Notes: a model not told the origin generated them from the sequence alone. Shown: positions 28,775 through 38,167, counted from the stretch's first letter. The stretch is DNA of 64,000 nucleotides from an uncultured Leifsonia sp. (GCF_945957465.1 NZ_CAMFLC010000005.1:1-64000); one strand, 5' to 3'. Program-made: numbers and translations.

Positions 28775-30095
28775 CCGTTACGACGTGACGGAATGGCCCG
28801 TCGGCGATCCGTCGACGGACATCGGCGAGGTCATCAACAGCATCATCGCCGACATCAAGGACCGGCAGGCGGTCACGCCCGATGGGGGGAGGCCGGGCGC
28901 GGTCATCTCCATCCCGCCCGGGGACTACCGCCTCCGAACCCAGGTGCTGATCGACATCAGCTTCCTGCGGATCGAAGGATCGGGCCACGGTTTCACCTCC
29001 TCCAGCATCCGGTTCAATGTGCCCGAAGCCGAGTGGCCCGACCTGCACGAGCTGTGGCCCGGCGGCAGTCGCATCCTCGTCGACCTCCCGGCAGGACCGG
29101 ATGCGGGGGAGTCCGCGCGCGCAGCGTTCCTCGTCGAACGCGAAGGAAGCCCGCGGATCAGCTCAGTCGAGTTCTCCGGCTTCTCGATCGACGGATTGCA
29201 CTTCGCAGCCGACGGTTCCGAACTCGAACCGGAGAACACCTACGCCAACGGAAAGACCGGCATCTACGTTGCGAGCGCGAACGACTCGTTCCGCTTCAAC
29301 GGCATGGGGTTCGTCTATCTCGAGCACGCCCTCACCGTCTGCAATGCGGACGCCCTGTCCATCCACGACAATTTCATCGCCGAATGCGGAAGCTGCATCG
29401 AGCTTCGCGGCTGGGGCCAGGCGTCGAAGGTCACCGACAACCTGATCGGTGCGGGCTTCGCCGGCCATTCGATCTATGCCGAGAACCACGGCGGCCTGCT
29501 GATCGCGGCGAACAACGTGTTCCCGCGGGGAGCGAGCAGCGTGGAGCTCAGCGGTGTCACACGTTCGAGCATCACGAACAACCGCCTGCACTCGTTCTAT
29601 CCCGGCATGGTGGTCCTGGCCGCGAACAGCTCGGAGAACCTCGTGGCGACCAACCACTTCCTCCGCGACCTCGAACCCTGGGCGCCATTCCAGCACGTGG
29701 ACAACGGGAAGGACGACGACTACGGGTTGCTGCGGATCGACGGGAGCAACAACTCGGTCATCGGCAACCACTTCTCCGAGGTCGTGGACGCGCACACGCT
29801 GCGTCCGGCCGGATCTCCGCCCGTCGTCGTCCGGCTCGTCTCCGGTCACGGCAACTACGTCGCGAACAACCACGCCGTCGGGCTGGACGTCGCCGCAACC
29901 TCAGGCGAATCGGCGTTCGCCGCTCAAGTGGAGGCGCTTCTGACGACCGGGGCATCAGGCGACCTGACGATCACTTCTGTGCTGGTCGAAGCCGGGTCCA
30001 CTCGGAACACCATCCTCGACTCGGGGACGGACGATCAGCTCAGCGTGGATCTCGCTGTGAACGCGGTCAGGGCGACTCCCGGCATCGGCGCGTAG
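28761..30095 (+). CDS. GH91-family beta-helix protein (inulin fructotransferase / difructose anhydride hydrolase paralogue), leaderless
   Basis: YDVTEW..., INSIIADIKD, PGAVISIPPGDYRLRTQVLIDISFLRIEGSGHGF, GMGFVYLEHAL, NNVFPRG; co-linear with the 32.5-kb paralogue. Confidence 0.8.
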   Translation: MPARNRYDVTEWPVGDPSTDIGEVINSIIADIKDRQAVTPDGGRPGAVISIPPGDYRLRTQVLIDISFLRIEGSGHGFTSSSIRFNVPEAEWPDLHELWPGGSRILVDLPAGPDAGESARAAFLVEREGSPRISSVEFSGFSIDGLHFAADGSELEPENTYANGKTGIYVASANDSFRFNGMGFVYLEHALTVCNADALSIHDNFIAECGSCIELRGWGQASKVTDNLIGAGFAGHSIYAENHGGLLIAANNVFPRGASSVELSGVTRSSITNNRLHSFYPGMVVLAANSSENLVATNHFLRDLEPWAPFQHVDNGKDDDYGLLRIDGSNNSVIGNHFSEVVDAHTLRPAGSPPVVVRLVSGHGNYVANNHAVGLDVAATSGESAFAAQVEALLTTGASGDLTITSVLVEAGSTRNTILDSGTDDQLSVDLAVNAVRATPGIGA

Positions 30096-30143
30096 GAAGC
30101 GGACGCCGCCGTGCTCTCGCTGGAGCACGACGGCTCCGGTCTC

Positions 30144-32516
30144 CTAGGCGGGCGGATTCCAGTACTGGTTGGCGCCGCCCACGCAGTCGTAGAGCTGGAG
30201 CTGCGTGCCGTTCGTGGTGTCGCCGTACGGGACGTCGAGACAGCGACCCGAGGCCGCATTGACCAGCCCCTGATTCGCCCCACGCGTCCAGCGTTGGTTG
30301 CTCGTGCCGGTGCAGGCGGCCACGTCGACGAGCGTGTTGTTCGACGTTTGGCCCGGCGGCGCCTCCAAGCAGACGCCACCGGTGGTGACGGTACCGTCCG
30401 CGTTCATGGTCCAGGTCTGATTGCCATTGCCCAGACAGTCCCAGAGCTGGGCTCGTCCCGAAGCCACATCCCGGTCGAGGCACTTCGTCCCGTCGTTCCA
30501 GACGATCGCCCCGGTGGGCGGGTACGAGACGGTGGGTCCGACCCAGGCCTGGTTGGGCGACCCGACGCAATCGTAGATCTGAAGCGGCTGACCATTGGTG
30601 TAGTCACTGTAGTCGACGTCGAGGCAGCGACCTGAGAGCTCATTGACGATCGATCCGACGTTGCCGCGGCTCCACTTCTGGTTGTCCGCTCCCGAACACG
30701 CCGCCGTCTGCACGTGCGTGTGGTTGGCAGTCTCCCCGGGGATCGTCTGGAGGCACAGACCGTTCACGACGAGCGATCCGTCCGCTCCGAGGACCCAGGC
30801 CTGGTTGGACGCGCCCGTGCAGTCCCAGATCTGAACCGTTCCTGTCGGACCATCGTTGTCCACGCACTTCGTCGTCTCCGGATCGGTCGGCTGCGACCGA
30901 GCGGTTTGCCCGAGTGCGGCGACGATGGCGTTGCCGGGGGAGGTCCCTTCCCGAGAGGCCCGCCACGCCGATCGAAGGGGCGAGAACGACAGACTCGTCA
31001 ATTCCGCCGAACCGCCGGTGGCCGCCAACGACATTCCCAGATCGCCGGCCGCAGAAGCGAAGTCGACGTTGTCGCTGATCACGGCCCTGCCGTCGTCGCC
31101 GAACACCTCGAGCTGGCCATGATCGACGAGGATGTGGATGCTGACGGCGTCGCCGATCGGTGCCAGCGGGGTCGAGAACGTCGGGTGGGTGCTGCTCGCG
31201 GCGTTGTCGACGGTCAGTTGTTGCGTCGCGAGGTCGTAGGACACCGAGGCGTCGCTGGAGCCGTCGGTTCGCTGGTGGAGACCGAATGACACCGCGCTGG
31301 CTGACGACCCGGTCATGGAGAACGACGCCTGGAGCTCGTAGGTGTCACCCGACGTCGTGGCAAGCGGGTCGGAGGACGGGTCGGCGGTGATGGTGCGGGC
31401 TGACCATGACTGTGTGCTCTCCCGCAGCACGGAGATCTCGGAGATGGGATTCCGGGTCAGCCGGATTCCGTCGGCGAAGGTGCTCAGCCCGAGTTCGACG
31501 GGGAAGGACGCGTTGCCGGTCCAGGTCGCACCATGGTTGCTTCCCTGCCATCCCATCTGCACGACACGTGCCGACGGCAGCTGGTTGAACGTCTGCGAGG
31601 CGTACCAGGTTCCGCCGTAGCTGGTGTTTCCGGATTCCATGCTCAGCGGCGTGAGCGAGTCGGGAACGAACATCCCGGACGAGTCCAGCCGGCCCGTCAC
31701 GTACTGGCCACCCGCGTCCTGCAGCACCCACTTCTCCCGCGATGTGTCGCCATCGACCGGGAGCCGGTAGAGGTCGGGGCACTCCACGAACCACGAAGCC
31801 GCGTAATGGCCGGCCTTCGTCCAGGAGAGCAGGTTTGTCGATGTGTAGAAGCTGGCGCCTTGCGAGCCGGTGAAGTCGTAGAGCACCATCTCCCATCGAT
31901 TGCCTATGGGATCCCATTGCACCTTCGGGTCGCGGCTCTCGGTCGTGCCGGTGGAGACCACTTGGGCGCCCCCGTCGTACATCTGGAAGGTGCGCGCGCC
32001 ATCCACGCTGTACGCGATGCTGACTCCGTCGGTGCCGGTGAACAGCAGGATCGGGTCGTCTGAACCCGTCTTCAAGCCGGTCGCATTCGTCGTGTCGACC
32101 CAGGCGGAGCCCGACCAGAGCAGGCTCTGCGCTCCTCCCGGGTTCTGGACTCCCGGCTCCAGCGCGATGGGCTGTTCCGTCCAGTGGACCAGGTCGGTGC
32201 TGGTCGCGTGACCCCAGTGGATGTCGTTGTTCGCACCGAGCGAGTGGGGGTTGCTCTGGAAGAACAGGTGGTAGACGCCGCGGTAGTAGACGGGGCCGTT
32301 GATGTCGTTCATCCAGCCGTTCGGCGGACTGAAATGGAACTGCCCGCGATGCGGCTCCGTGTAGTCCGTCGCCTCGTAGGGGAACTCGGGATAGTCCGCC
32401 GCGTTGCCCGCGTGCGCCGGCCCCTCGACGGCGAGCGGCACCGACACCGCTCCGGCGGTCGCCGCCACGAGAGCGACCGCGGCCCAGGTGCGCGCAAGGC
32501 GCCTCCGCTCGCTCAC
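30144..32516 (-). CDS. Secreted GH32 fructanase with two C-terminal ricin-B/CBM13 lectin modules
   Basis: GTG at 32516; signal VSERRRLARTWAAVALVAATAG...AHA; FHFSPPNGWMNDINGPVYY (WMNDxNG), SRDPKV, FVECPDLYRL; repeated QxW lectin motifs. Confidence 0.92.
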   Translation of the reverse strand: MSERRRLARTWAAVALVAATAGAVSVPLAVEGPAHAGNAADYPEFPYEATDYTEPHRGQFHFSPPNGWMNDINGPVYYRGVYHLFFQSNPHSLGANNDIHWGHATSTDLVHWTEQPIALEPGVQNPGGAQSLLWSGSAWVDTTNATGLKTGSDDPILLFTGTDGVSIAYSVDGARTFQMYDGGAQVVSTGTTESRDPKVQWDPIGNRWEMVLYDFTGSQGASFYTSTNLLSWTKAGHYAASWFVECPDLYRLPVDGDTSREKWVLQDAGGQYVTGRLDSSGMFVPDSLTPLSMESGNTSYGGTWYASQTFNQLPSARVVQMGWQGSNHGATWTGNASFPVELGLSTFADGIRLTRNPISEISVLRESTQSWSARTITADPSSDPLATTSGDTYELQASFSMTGSSASAVSFGLHQRTDGSSDASVSYDLATQQLTVDNAASSTHPTFSTPLAPIGDAVSIHILVDHGQLEVFGDDGRAVISDNVDFASAAGDLGMSLAATGGSAELTSLSFSPLRSAWRASREGTSPGNAIVAALGQTARSQPTDPETTKCVDNDGPTGTVQIWDCTGASNQAWVLGADGSLVVNGLCLQTIPGETANHTHVQTAACSGADNQKWSRGNVGSIVNELSGRCLDVDYSDYTNGQPLQIYDCVGSPNQAWVGPTVSYPPTGAIVWNDGTKCLDRDVASGRAQLWDCLGNGNQTWTMNADGTVTTGGVCLEAPPGQTSNNTLVDVAACTGTSNQRWTRGANQGLVNAASGRCLDVPYGDTTNGTQLQLYDCVGGANQYWNPPA

Positions 32517-33715
32517 GGCGTCGCCCGGAAGCCGTAGCTGGTCGTGAACGGCTGGAACTGGGCGGACGTTCCGCTGTCCATGACATGTGTGTTCGTGCTG
32601 CTCGCGTCGAGCACGACGGTGTGGACAGAGACATTGGCGGTGAAGTGGTTCGCTGCGATGTAGTTGCTGTCTCCCGACTTCACGAGAACCATCGTTGGAG
32701 TCGCACCGCTGGGGGTGATCGAACCGGACGGCACGTTGTATGAGAAGTGGTTGGCGATGAGAGCGTTGTTGTCCCCGTTGAGCTGTACGAGCCCGAAGAG
32801 GTCGTCGAGTCCGTTGTTGTAGCCGGTGAGCGGGCCGAACGTCTCGGGCTGGCGGTAGAAGTGATTGCCGCTGATGAGGTTCTCCTTGCAGTTGCCGGCA
32901 AGGGTGACCACGCCGGGGTAGAAGGCGTGGAAGCGATTCGCTGTGACATTCGAGAGGGTGCAGCCGACGAAATGGATGGAGTCCTTGCCACGCGGGAAGA
33001 TGTTGTTGCCCGTCACCAGGAGGCCGAAATGCGACTCCGCGTAAATCGAGTAGCCGACGTACCCGGCGCCGATCAGGTTGTTGCTCACCTTGCTGGCCTG
33101 TCCGGAGCCGGTCAGCTCGATCGCGTTGCCGCACTCGGCGAGGAAGTTCTCGGTGACGCTGAGCGCGTCGGCGTCTTTCACGATCAACGCGTGCTCCAAG
33201 TAGACGAAGCCCATGTTCTCGACATGCGAGGAGTCGTTGGCGCTGTCGAAGCGGATGCCGACTTTTCCGTTCGTGTACGAGTTCTCGTTCGGCGTGAATG
33301 ACGCCCCGTCGAGGCAGAAGTTCTCGAACGTGACGCTGCTGAGCCGCGGATTGCCGCCGCGAGTGACGATGAACGCCTCGGACTGGCCGTCGGTGTTCTG
33401 GACGATCACATGGCTCGAACCCGGGTTGATCTCGTACCAGGTCGACGTGTCCGCGGTGTTGTAGCGGATGCTCAGCGACGTGAAGCCGTGCCCTGAGCCC
33501 CTGATCGTGAGATAGCTGATGTCCACCGTGACTCGCGTCTTGAGCGGATAGTCGCCCGGCGGGATGTAGATGACCGCGCCGGGCTTGGACGCCTGGGACG
33601 TCTGGTTCGCCTTGATGTCCGCGATCATGCTGTTGATGACGGCGCCGATGTCGTCGTAGCAGGTGACGCTGCTCCCCGGAATCGTCCAAGACGTCACATC
33701 GTAGACAGTGTTCAT
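32513..33715 (-). CDS. Inulin fructotransferase-like GH91 protein, leaderless ORF
   Basis: YDVTSWTIPGSSVTCYDDIGAVINSMIADIKANQTSQASKPGAVIYIPPGDYPLKTRVTVDISYLTIRGSGHGF resembles remembered mature inulin fructotransferases; RBS-like GAGAGGA before ATG. Confidence 0.85.
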   Translation of the reverse strand: MNTVYDVTSWTIPGSSVTCYDDIGAVINSMIADIKANQTSQASKPGAVIYIPPGDYPLKTRVTVDISYLTIRGSGHGFTSLSIRYNTADTSTWYEINPGSSHVIVQNTDGQSEAFIVTRGGNPRLSSVTFENFCLDGASFTPNENSYTNGKVGIRFDSANDSSHVENMGFVYLEHALIVKDADALSVTENFLAECGNAIELTGSGQASKVSNNLIGAGYVGYSIYAESHFGLLVTGNNIFPRGKDSIHFVGCTLSNVTANRFHAFYPGVVTLAGNCKENLISGNHFYRQPETFGPLTGYNNGLDDLFGLVQLNGDNNALIANHFSYNVPSGSITPSGATPTMVLVKSGDSNYIAANHFTANVSVHTVVLDASSTNTHVMDSGTSAQFQPFTTSYGFRATP

Positions 33716-33757
33716 TCTTCGTCCTCTCGAATGCGTTGAATGCTGACGTGGAGCTGT

Positions 33758-33946
33758 TCAGAGCAGGCCGACGAGGAACCTGCGGTCACCGGTGGTGTCG
33801 GCAGGCGCCGGTTGTGGCGCCTCCGCCGGCTGAACGGCGGCGTCAGCCGGAGGGATCCGAATCCATCCGAGCTGCCCGACGATCGCCGAGGCTATGGCCG
33901 CGGTCAGCACGGTTCGACGGCTGATGAGCGTTCCTGACGCTTTCAT
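33758..33946 (-). CDS. Stand-alone Tat signal peptide-like ORF
   Basis: MKASGTLISRRTVLTAAIASAIVGQLGWIRIPPADAAVQPAE...; twin-arginine motif; AAAGGAGATCGCATG RBS; UGA stop 42 nt before, and in frame with, the GH91 ATG. Confidence 0.65.
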   Translation of the reverse strand: MKASGTLISRRTVLTAAIASAIVGQLGWIRIPPADAAVQPAEAPQPAPADTTGDRRFLVGLL

Positions 33947-33980
33947 GCGATCTCCTTTGGTCGCCGGTGTTCGACATGCT

Positions 33981-33996
33981 GCAAAACCGTTTTGGC
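33981..33996. promoter_or_regulatory. LacI type A operator-like GCAAAACCGTTTTGGC
   Basis: Shares core with the 22.6-kb palindrome; upstream of GH91/GH32 operon. Confidence 0.65.
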
Positions 33997-34096
33997 CTGC
34001 GTCTGGCCGAGACACGGTAGCGGCAGGTTTCGACGAGGTCAATGCCTTCTCGGGCGAACCCGGGTGCCAAAATCCCGGGGGCGCCGATCATCGCCC

Positions 34097-34113
34097 GCCA
34101 AAGATCTTTTGGC
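34097..34113. promoter_or_regulatory. LacI type A operator-like GCCAAAGATCTTTTGGC
   Basis: Inverted repeat in divergent region between leader ORF and tatA. Confidence 0.6.
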
Positions 34114-34215
34114 AGTTGACAGGGTGATTCCGCGACCCGTACGTTCGTGGCCACGGCACGGATGCGGCCGGCGATGGTGCGGATTCCCCATCGTTCAGCG
34201 AGGAAAGGGCGGCTC

Positions 34216-34404
34216 ATGTTGGCAAACCTCAGCGGCTGGCATCTGGTCGCCATCTTCGCCGTGGTGCTCCTCGTGTTCGGCGCGACACGACTGCCGGCCC
34301 TGGCCCGAGGGATCGGGCAATCGGTACGGATCCTCCGGTCCGAAGTCGCCGACGGGAAAGCCGATGCGCCTGACGTCGAGGCGGGCGACGGCGCACCGCG
34401 GTAG
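34216..34404 (+). CDS. tatA: Sec-independent translocase TatA/E (copy 1)
   Basis: MLANLSGWHLVAIFAVVLLVFGATRLPALARGIGQSVRILRSEV. Confidence 0.9.
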   Translation: MLANLSGWHLVAIFAVVLLVFGATRLPALARGIGQSVRILRSEVADGKADAPDVEAGDGAPR

Positions 34405-34479
34405 GCGCTGCTCGGCGGCCCCGCGTATCAGCTGCTGGTCCGGCCGTAGTCGGCGGCCCTACGCCATTCCTAGCCTCCG

Positions 34480-35418
34480 CTACCGCCCGCCGACCTCGGC
34501 CGACGTCGGCGGCTCCGCCCCCGCCCGGGACACCGTGATCGCCGCCGCGCGAGCCGCGAAACCGCCGGCCGACGCGAGCTCGGCCCTCGAGCCGTCGCGC
34601 ACGGCCTCCATCCCCGTCTTCAGCAACCAGGCCAGCAACGCCGCCATATAGCTGTCGCCGGCACCGACGGTGTCCACCACCTGCACGGTGATGGGCTCGA
34701 TCTCGACCGTCGTGTCTGCGACAGCGAGGAGGGAGCCCGCGGAACCGCGTGTGGCCGCCACCAGTGCGCCGCCCGCGGCGATCGCGCGTGCCGCTTCGTC
34801 CACGCTCAGGTCGGGGTAGAGGAAGAGCGCGTCCTCGTCGCTGAGCTTCACGATGTCTGCGAGCTTCGCGAGTCGCTCGAATCGGGCCAGGGCTTCGGCG
34901 CGGTCGCCGACCAGGCCGGCCCGGATGTTCGGGTCGAAGCTGATGGTCACTTCGCCGTGGAGTTCGGAGGCGAGCTGTTCGATCCTGTCCGCACCTGGCG
35001 ACAGGAAGGCCGAGATCGAGCCGACGTGCAGGTGGTGGAGCGGAGGGAGACCGATCCGCCGGGGGAGCTGCCAGCTGATGTCGAACTCGTAGCAGGCCGA
35101 ACCGTCCGCTCCGATCGTGGCCGCCGCCGTGGATGTTGTCGGCAGGCTCCACGACTCCGGCAGCAGTGTGACGCCGGCTTCGCCCAGCCGAGCGCCGATC
35201 GTGTCGCATCTCGTGTCGCGGCCCAGCGCGGTCAGGAACGACGTCGCCACCCCGAGCCGGGCGAGGCCCAGCGCGACGTTCGCGGGGGACCCGCCGGGAT
35301 GCTCGCGCGTCGTGCCGCCGAGGCGGATCACATCGATGAGCGCCTCGCCGGCGACCAGGACGCGGCGGAGGTCCGCGGGCGGGTCGAGGGCGTTCTCTGG
35401 CGGTGTCGGGGTTGGCAT
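34480..35418 (-). CDS. PfkB-family carbohydrate (fructo)kinase
   Basis: ATG at 35418; TTREHPGGSPANVALGLARLGVA...DTVGAGDSYMAALLAWLL. Confidence 0.9.
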   Translation of the reverse strand: MPTPTPPENALDPPADLRRVLVAGEALIDVIRLGGTTREHPGGSPANVALGLARLGVATSFLTALGRDTRCDTIGARLGEAGVTLLPESWSLPTTSTAAATIGADGSACYEFDISWQLPRRIGLPPLHHLHVGSISAFLSPGADRIEQLASELHGEVTISFDPNIRAGLVGDRAEALARFERLAKLADIVKLSDEDALFLYPDLSVDEAARAIAAGGALVAATRGSAGSLLAVADTTVEIEPITVQVVDTVGAGDSYMAALLAWLLKTGMEAVRDGSRAELASAGGFAARAAAITVSRAGAEPPTSAEVGGR

Positions 35419-35495
35419 GCGCGGAGCTGCTTTCTTTGCGGATTGACTTGACCTGCGGAGCCCGGCGTTCCAGACTGCGTACTGATCACTCGAAC

Positions 35496-35507
35496 TAATA
35501 CGTATTA
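35496..35507. promoter_or_regulatory. LacI type B operator TAATACGTATTA
   Basis: Perfect palindrome in GH32/PfkB divergent region. Confidence 0.75.
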
Positions 35508-35537
35508 ATACGTCGAGCAGGAGTTCTGGCCGCGATA

Positions 35538-35550
35538 AATACGTATTGGC
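35538..35550. promoter_or_regulatory. LacI type B operator AATACGTATTGGC
   Basis: Second copy of AATACGTATT, immediately upstream of GH32. Confidence 0.75.
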
Positions 35551-35578
35551 AAAGCCTTCAGAGAGGAAGCGCACCTTC

Positions 35579-38119
35579 ATGATCCGATCCCTCACGATCG
35601 CGACGGCCCTCGCCGTCGGCATCACGTTGACCGGGCTCGCCCCTACGGCGGTCCCCGTATCGGCGGCTCCGCCAGCCGTGGCGACCCAGCCTGCCGCCCC
35701 GTCGCCCGCTGCGACGCCCTCGACCGGGACCACAGGCCTCTATCACGAGCCGTACCGCCCGCAGTTCCACTACTCCCTGCCGACCGGCTGGATCGGCGAC
35801 CCGAACGGACTGGTCTACAAGGACGGCCGGTACTACCTGTTCAGCTACGGCACCTGGAAAGGCGCGGTGAGCAAAGACTTGGTGCACTGGACGAACATCG
35901 ATGTCACCGGCCCGGCGCCTGACCCCGGCGCCGGCGCGTTCTTCTCGGGCAGCGCGGTCGTCGACACGCAGAACACCAGCGGGTTCGGCGCGACGAAGAA
36001 TCCGGCGATGGTCGCCATCTACACCAGTGTCCAGTCGCGCACGAACGTCGAATCCCAGGACATCGCCTACAGCACGGACGACGGACGCCACTGGACGCGC
36101 TACGCGAGCAACCCGGTGATCGACATCGGCTCCGTCAACTTCCGTGACCCCAAGGTGTTCTGGTACGCCCCGAAACACGAGTGGATGATGTCGGTCGCTC
36201 TGAGCGATCAGTACAAGGTGGCCTTCTACACGTCGCCCGACCTCAAGACGTGGACGCAGGTGGGCACGTTCGGCCCGGCCGGCGCCACCACGGGGGTCTG
36301 GGAGATGCCCGACCTGTACCAGTTGCCCGTCGATGGCAACACCCGCAACCAGAAGTGGGTGCTCAGCGTCAGCGTCGGCAGCACCGGCGTGCAGTACTTC
36401 GTCGGGCGGTTCGACGGCTCGACCTTCGTCCCGGATGGACCGGCCACGTACACGCCGCCGGCGGGCAGGGCGCTCGACGCGTTCGAGTCCGGGAGCTACG
36501 GCGACTGGACGACGACCGGCTCGGCCTTCGGCACGGCGCCGGCATCGGGCGCACTGCCCGATCAGCAGCCGGTCACCGGTGCGGACGGCCACTACTTCGT
36601 GGACAGCTTCAACGGCGGCGACGCCGCCACCGGCGCGCTCACCTCCCCGGTGTTCACGATCGACAAGAGTCGGCTCAACTTCCAGGTGGGCGGGGGTGAC
36701 AACCCCTACGCCGCGGGTTCGGTCCCGTTCGGGACCCTTCCGACCGGGATGGTCTTCACCGACTTCTCCGGCACGTCCTACGATCCCGGCTGGACCACGA
36801 CGGGCTCGTTCGTCGGCACCGGCCCGAGCCACGAGAAGCTCGGCAACCAGGTCAGTGCGGGCGTCCTCGACACCTGGGGCCCGGACGGCGACCCGAGCGA
36901 GGGCACCATCACGTCCCCGGCTTTCACCGTGGGATCGCCCTACATCGACCTCCAGATCGCCGGCGGCACGCATCCCATGAGCCAGCCGAACCCCACGGCG
37001 GTGAACCTGCTCATCGGCGGCAAGATCGTCGAGACCGCCACCGGCAACAACGCGGGGACCCTGGACTGGACGAGCTGGGACACCTCCGCGTATCAAGGCC
37101 AGCAGGCGCAGATCCAGGTGGTCGACCAGAACGACGGGTCGACCGGCTGGGGCCACCTCATGGTCGGTGACATCGTCTTCGCCAGCCAGAAGGCGCCCGT
37201 CTGGGACACCCAGACGTCCGTCGACCTGCTGGTGGACGGGAAGGTGGTCCGTTCGCAGACGGGCAGGAACAGCGAGAACCTCGACTGGGCGTCCTGGGAC
37301 GTCAGCGACCTCCAGGGCCGGCAGGCGCAGCTCCAGATCGTGGACAACGCGACCGGCAGCTGGGGCCACATCCTCGCCGACGGCTTCACCTTGGCCGACA
37401 AGCCGGCGCTGAACCAGCTCCAGCGCGCGAGCTGGATCGACTACGGCAGCGATTTCTACGCCGAGAACACCTGGACGGACGCCCCCGGCGGCCGGCGGAT
37501 CAACGTCGCGTGGATGAACAACTGGGCCTACGCCTCGAACGTGCCGACGACGCCTTGGCAGGGAGCCGAGTCCTTCCCTCGGACCGAGTCGTTGCAGTCG
37601 ATCGGCGGAAAGGTCCAGCTCGTCCAGACACCGGTGGACGCCTTGTCCGACCTTCGCGCCGGCCCGGTGTCGAACGTGCGGGCGGTGACCGTCGCCGGCA
37701 CGAAGCCCCTTCCCGTGTCGGGAGCCGAGCTCGAGGTCCAGGCGCGGCTGACGAAGGGAACCGCGTCGACGTTCGGCCTGAACGTGAGGACCGGGGGCGG
37801 CCAGTACACGCAGATCGGCTACGACACGGCGGCGGGTGAGCTGTACGTCGACCGGACCCATTCCGGCGACACGGGCTTCAATCCGTCGTTCCCCGGCCGG
37901 GCTGTCGCGCCCGTCGCGCTGGACTCCCGTGGCGGTCTCGACCTCCACATCCTGATCGACGCCGCGTCCGTCGAGGTCTTCACGGGAGACGGCACCCGGG
38001 TGATCACGGAGCAGATCTTCCCCGACGCGGCGAGCACCGGCGTCAGCGCCTTCGCCACAGACGGAACCGCGAGGATCGACTCGCTGCGGGCGTGGAAGCT
38101 GACGTCCATCTGGAACTGA
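35579..38119 (+). CDS. Secreted GH32 levanase/inulinase with a large insertion in the catalytic propeller
   Basis: Signal [64 protein letters not shown]; insertion about 36470-37405. Confidence 0.92.
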   Translation: MIRSLTIATALAVGITLTGLAPTAVPVSAAPPAVATQPAAPSPAATPSTGTTGLYHEPYRPQFHYSLPTGWIGDPNGLVYKDGRYYLFSYGTWKGAVSKDLVHWTNIDVTGPAPDPGAGAFFSGSAVVDTQNTSGFGATKNPAMVAIYTSVQSRTNVESQDIAYSTDDGRHWTRYASNPVIDIGSVNFRDPKVFWYAPKHEWMMSVALSDQYKVAFYTSPDLKTWTQVGTFGPAGATTGVWEMPDLYQLPVDGNTRNQKWVLSVSVGSTGVQYFVGRFDGSTFVPDGPATYTPPAGRALDAFESGSYGDWTTTGSAFGTAPASGALPDQQPVTGADGHYFVDSFNGGDAATGALTSPVFTIDKSRLNFQVGGGDNPYAAGSVPFGTLPTGMVFTDFSGTSYDPGWTTTGSFVGTGPSHEKLGNQVSAGVLDTWGPDGDPSEGTITSPAFTVGSPYIDLQIAGGTHPMSQPNPTAVNLLIGGKIVETATGNNAGTLDWTSWDTSAYQGQQAQIQVVDQNDGSTGWGHLMVGDIVFASQKAPVWDTQTSVDLLVDGKVVRSQTGRNSENLDWASWDVSDLQGRQAQLQIVDNATGSWGHILADGFTLADKPALNQLQRASWIDYGSDFYAENTWTDAPGGRRINVAWMNNWAYASNVPTTPWQGAESFPRTESLQSIGGKVQLVQTPVDALSDLRAGPVSNVRAVTVAGTKPLPVSGAELEVQARLTKGTASTFGLNVRTGGGQYTQIGYDTAAGELYVDRTHSGDTGFNPSFPGRAVAPVALDSRGGLDLHILIDAASVEVFTGDGTRVITEQIFPDAASTGVSAFATDGTARIDSLRAWKLTSIWN

Positions 38120-38134
38120 TCCGGACACAGCAGG

Positions 38135-38167
38135 AAGGCTCCCCGCCCAGATCGGACGGGGAGCCTT
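38135..38167. terminator. Bidirectional terminator-like hairpin
   Basis: AAGGCTCCCCG...CGGGGAGCCTT between convergent GH32 and tatC. Confidence 0.75.

Noticed and set aside
30144-33689. Single 1181-aa minus-strand ORF
   Set aside because: The C-terminal part is the real GH32; the N-terminal about 390 codons overlap the GH91 gene out of frame and are low-complexity Arg/Ala-rich. High-GC artefact.
35558-38128. 856-aa antisense ORF opposite the GH32 gene
   Set aside because: Arg/Gly/Val/Asp-rich shadow ORF with no domain sense; the plus-strand GH32 is unambiguous.
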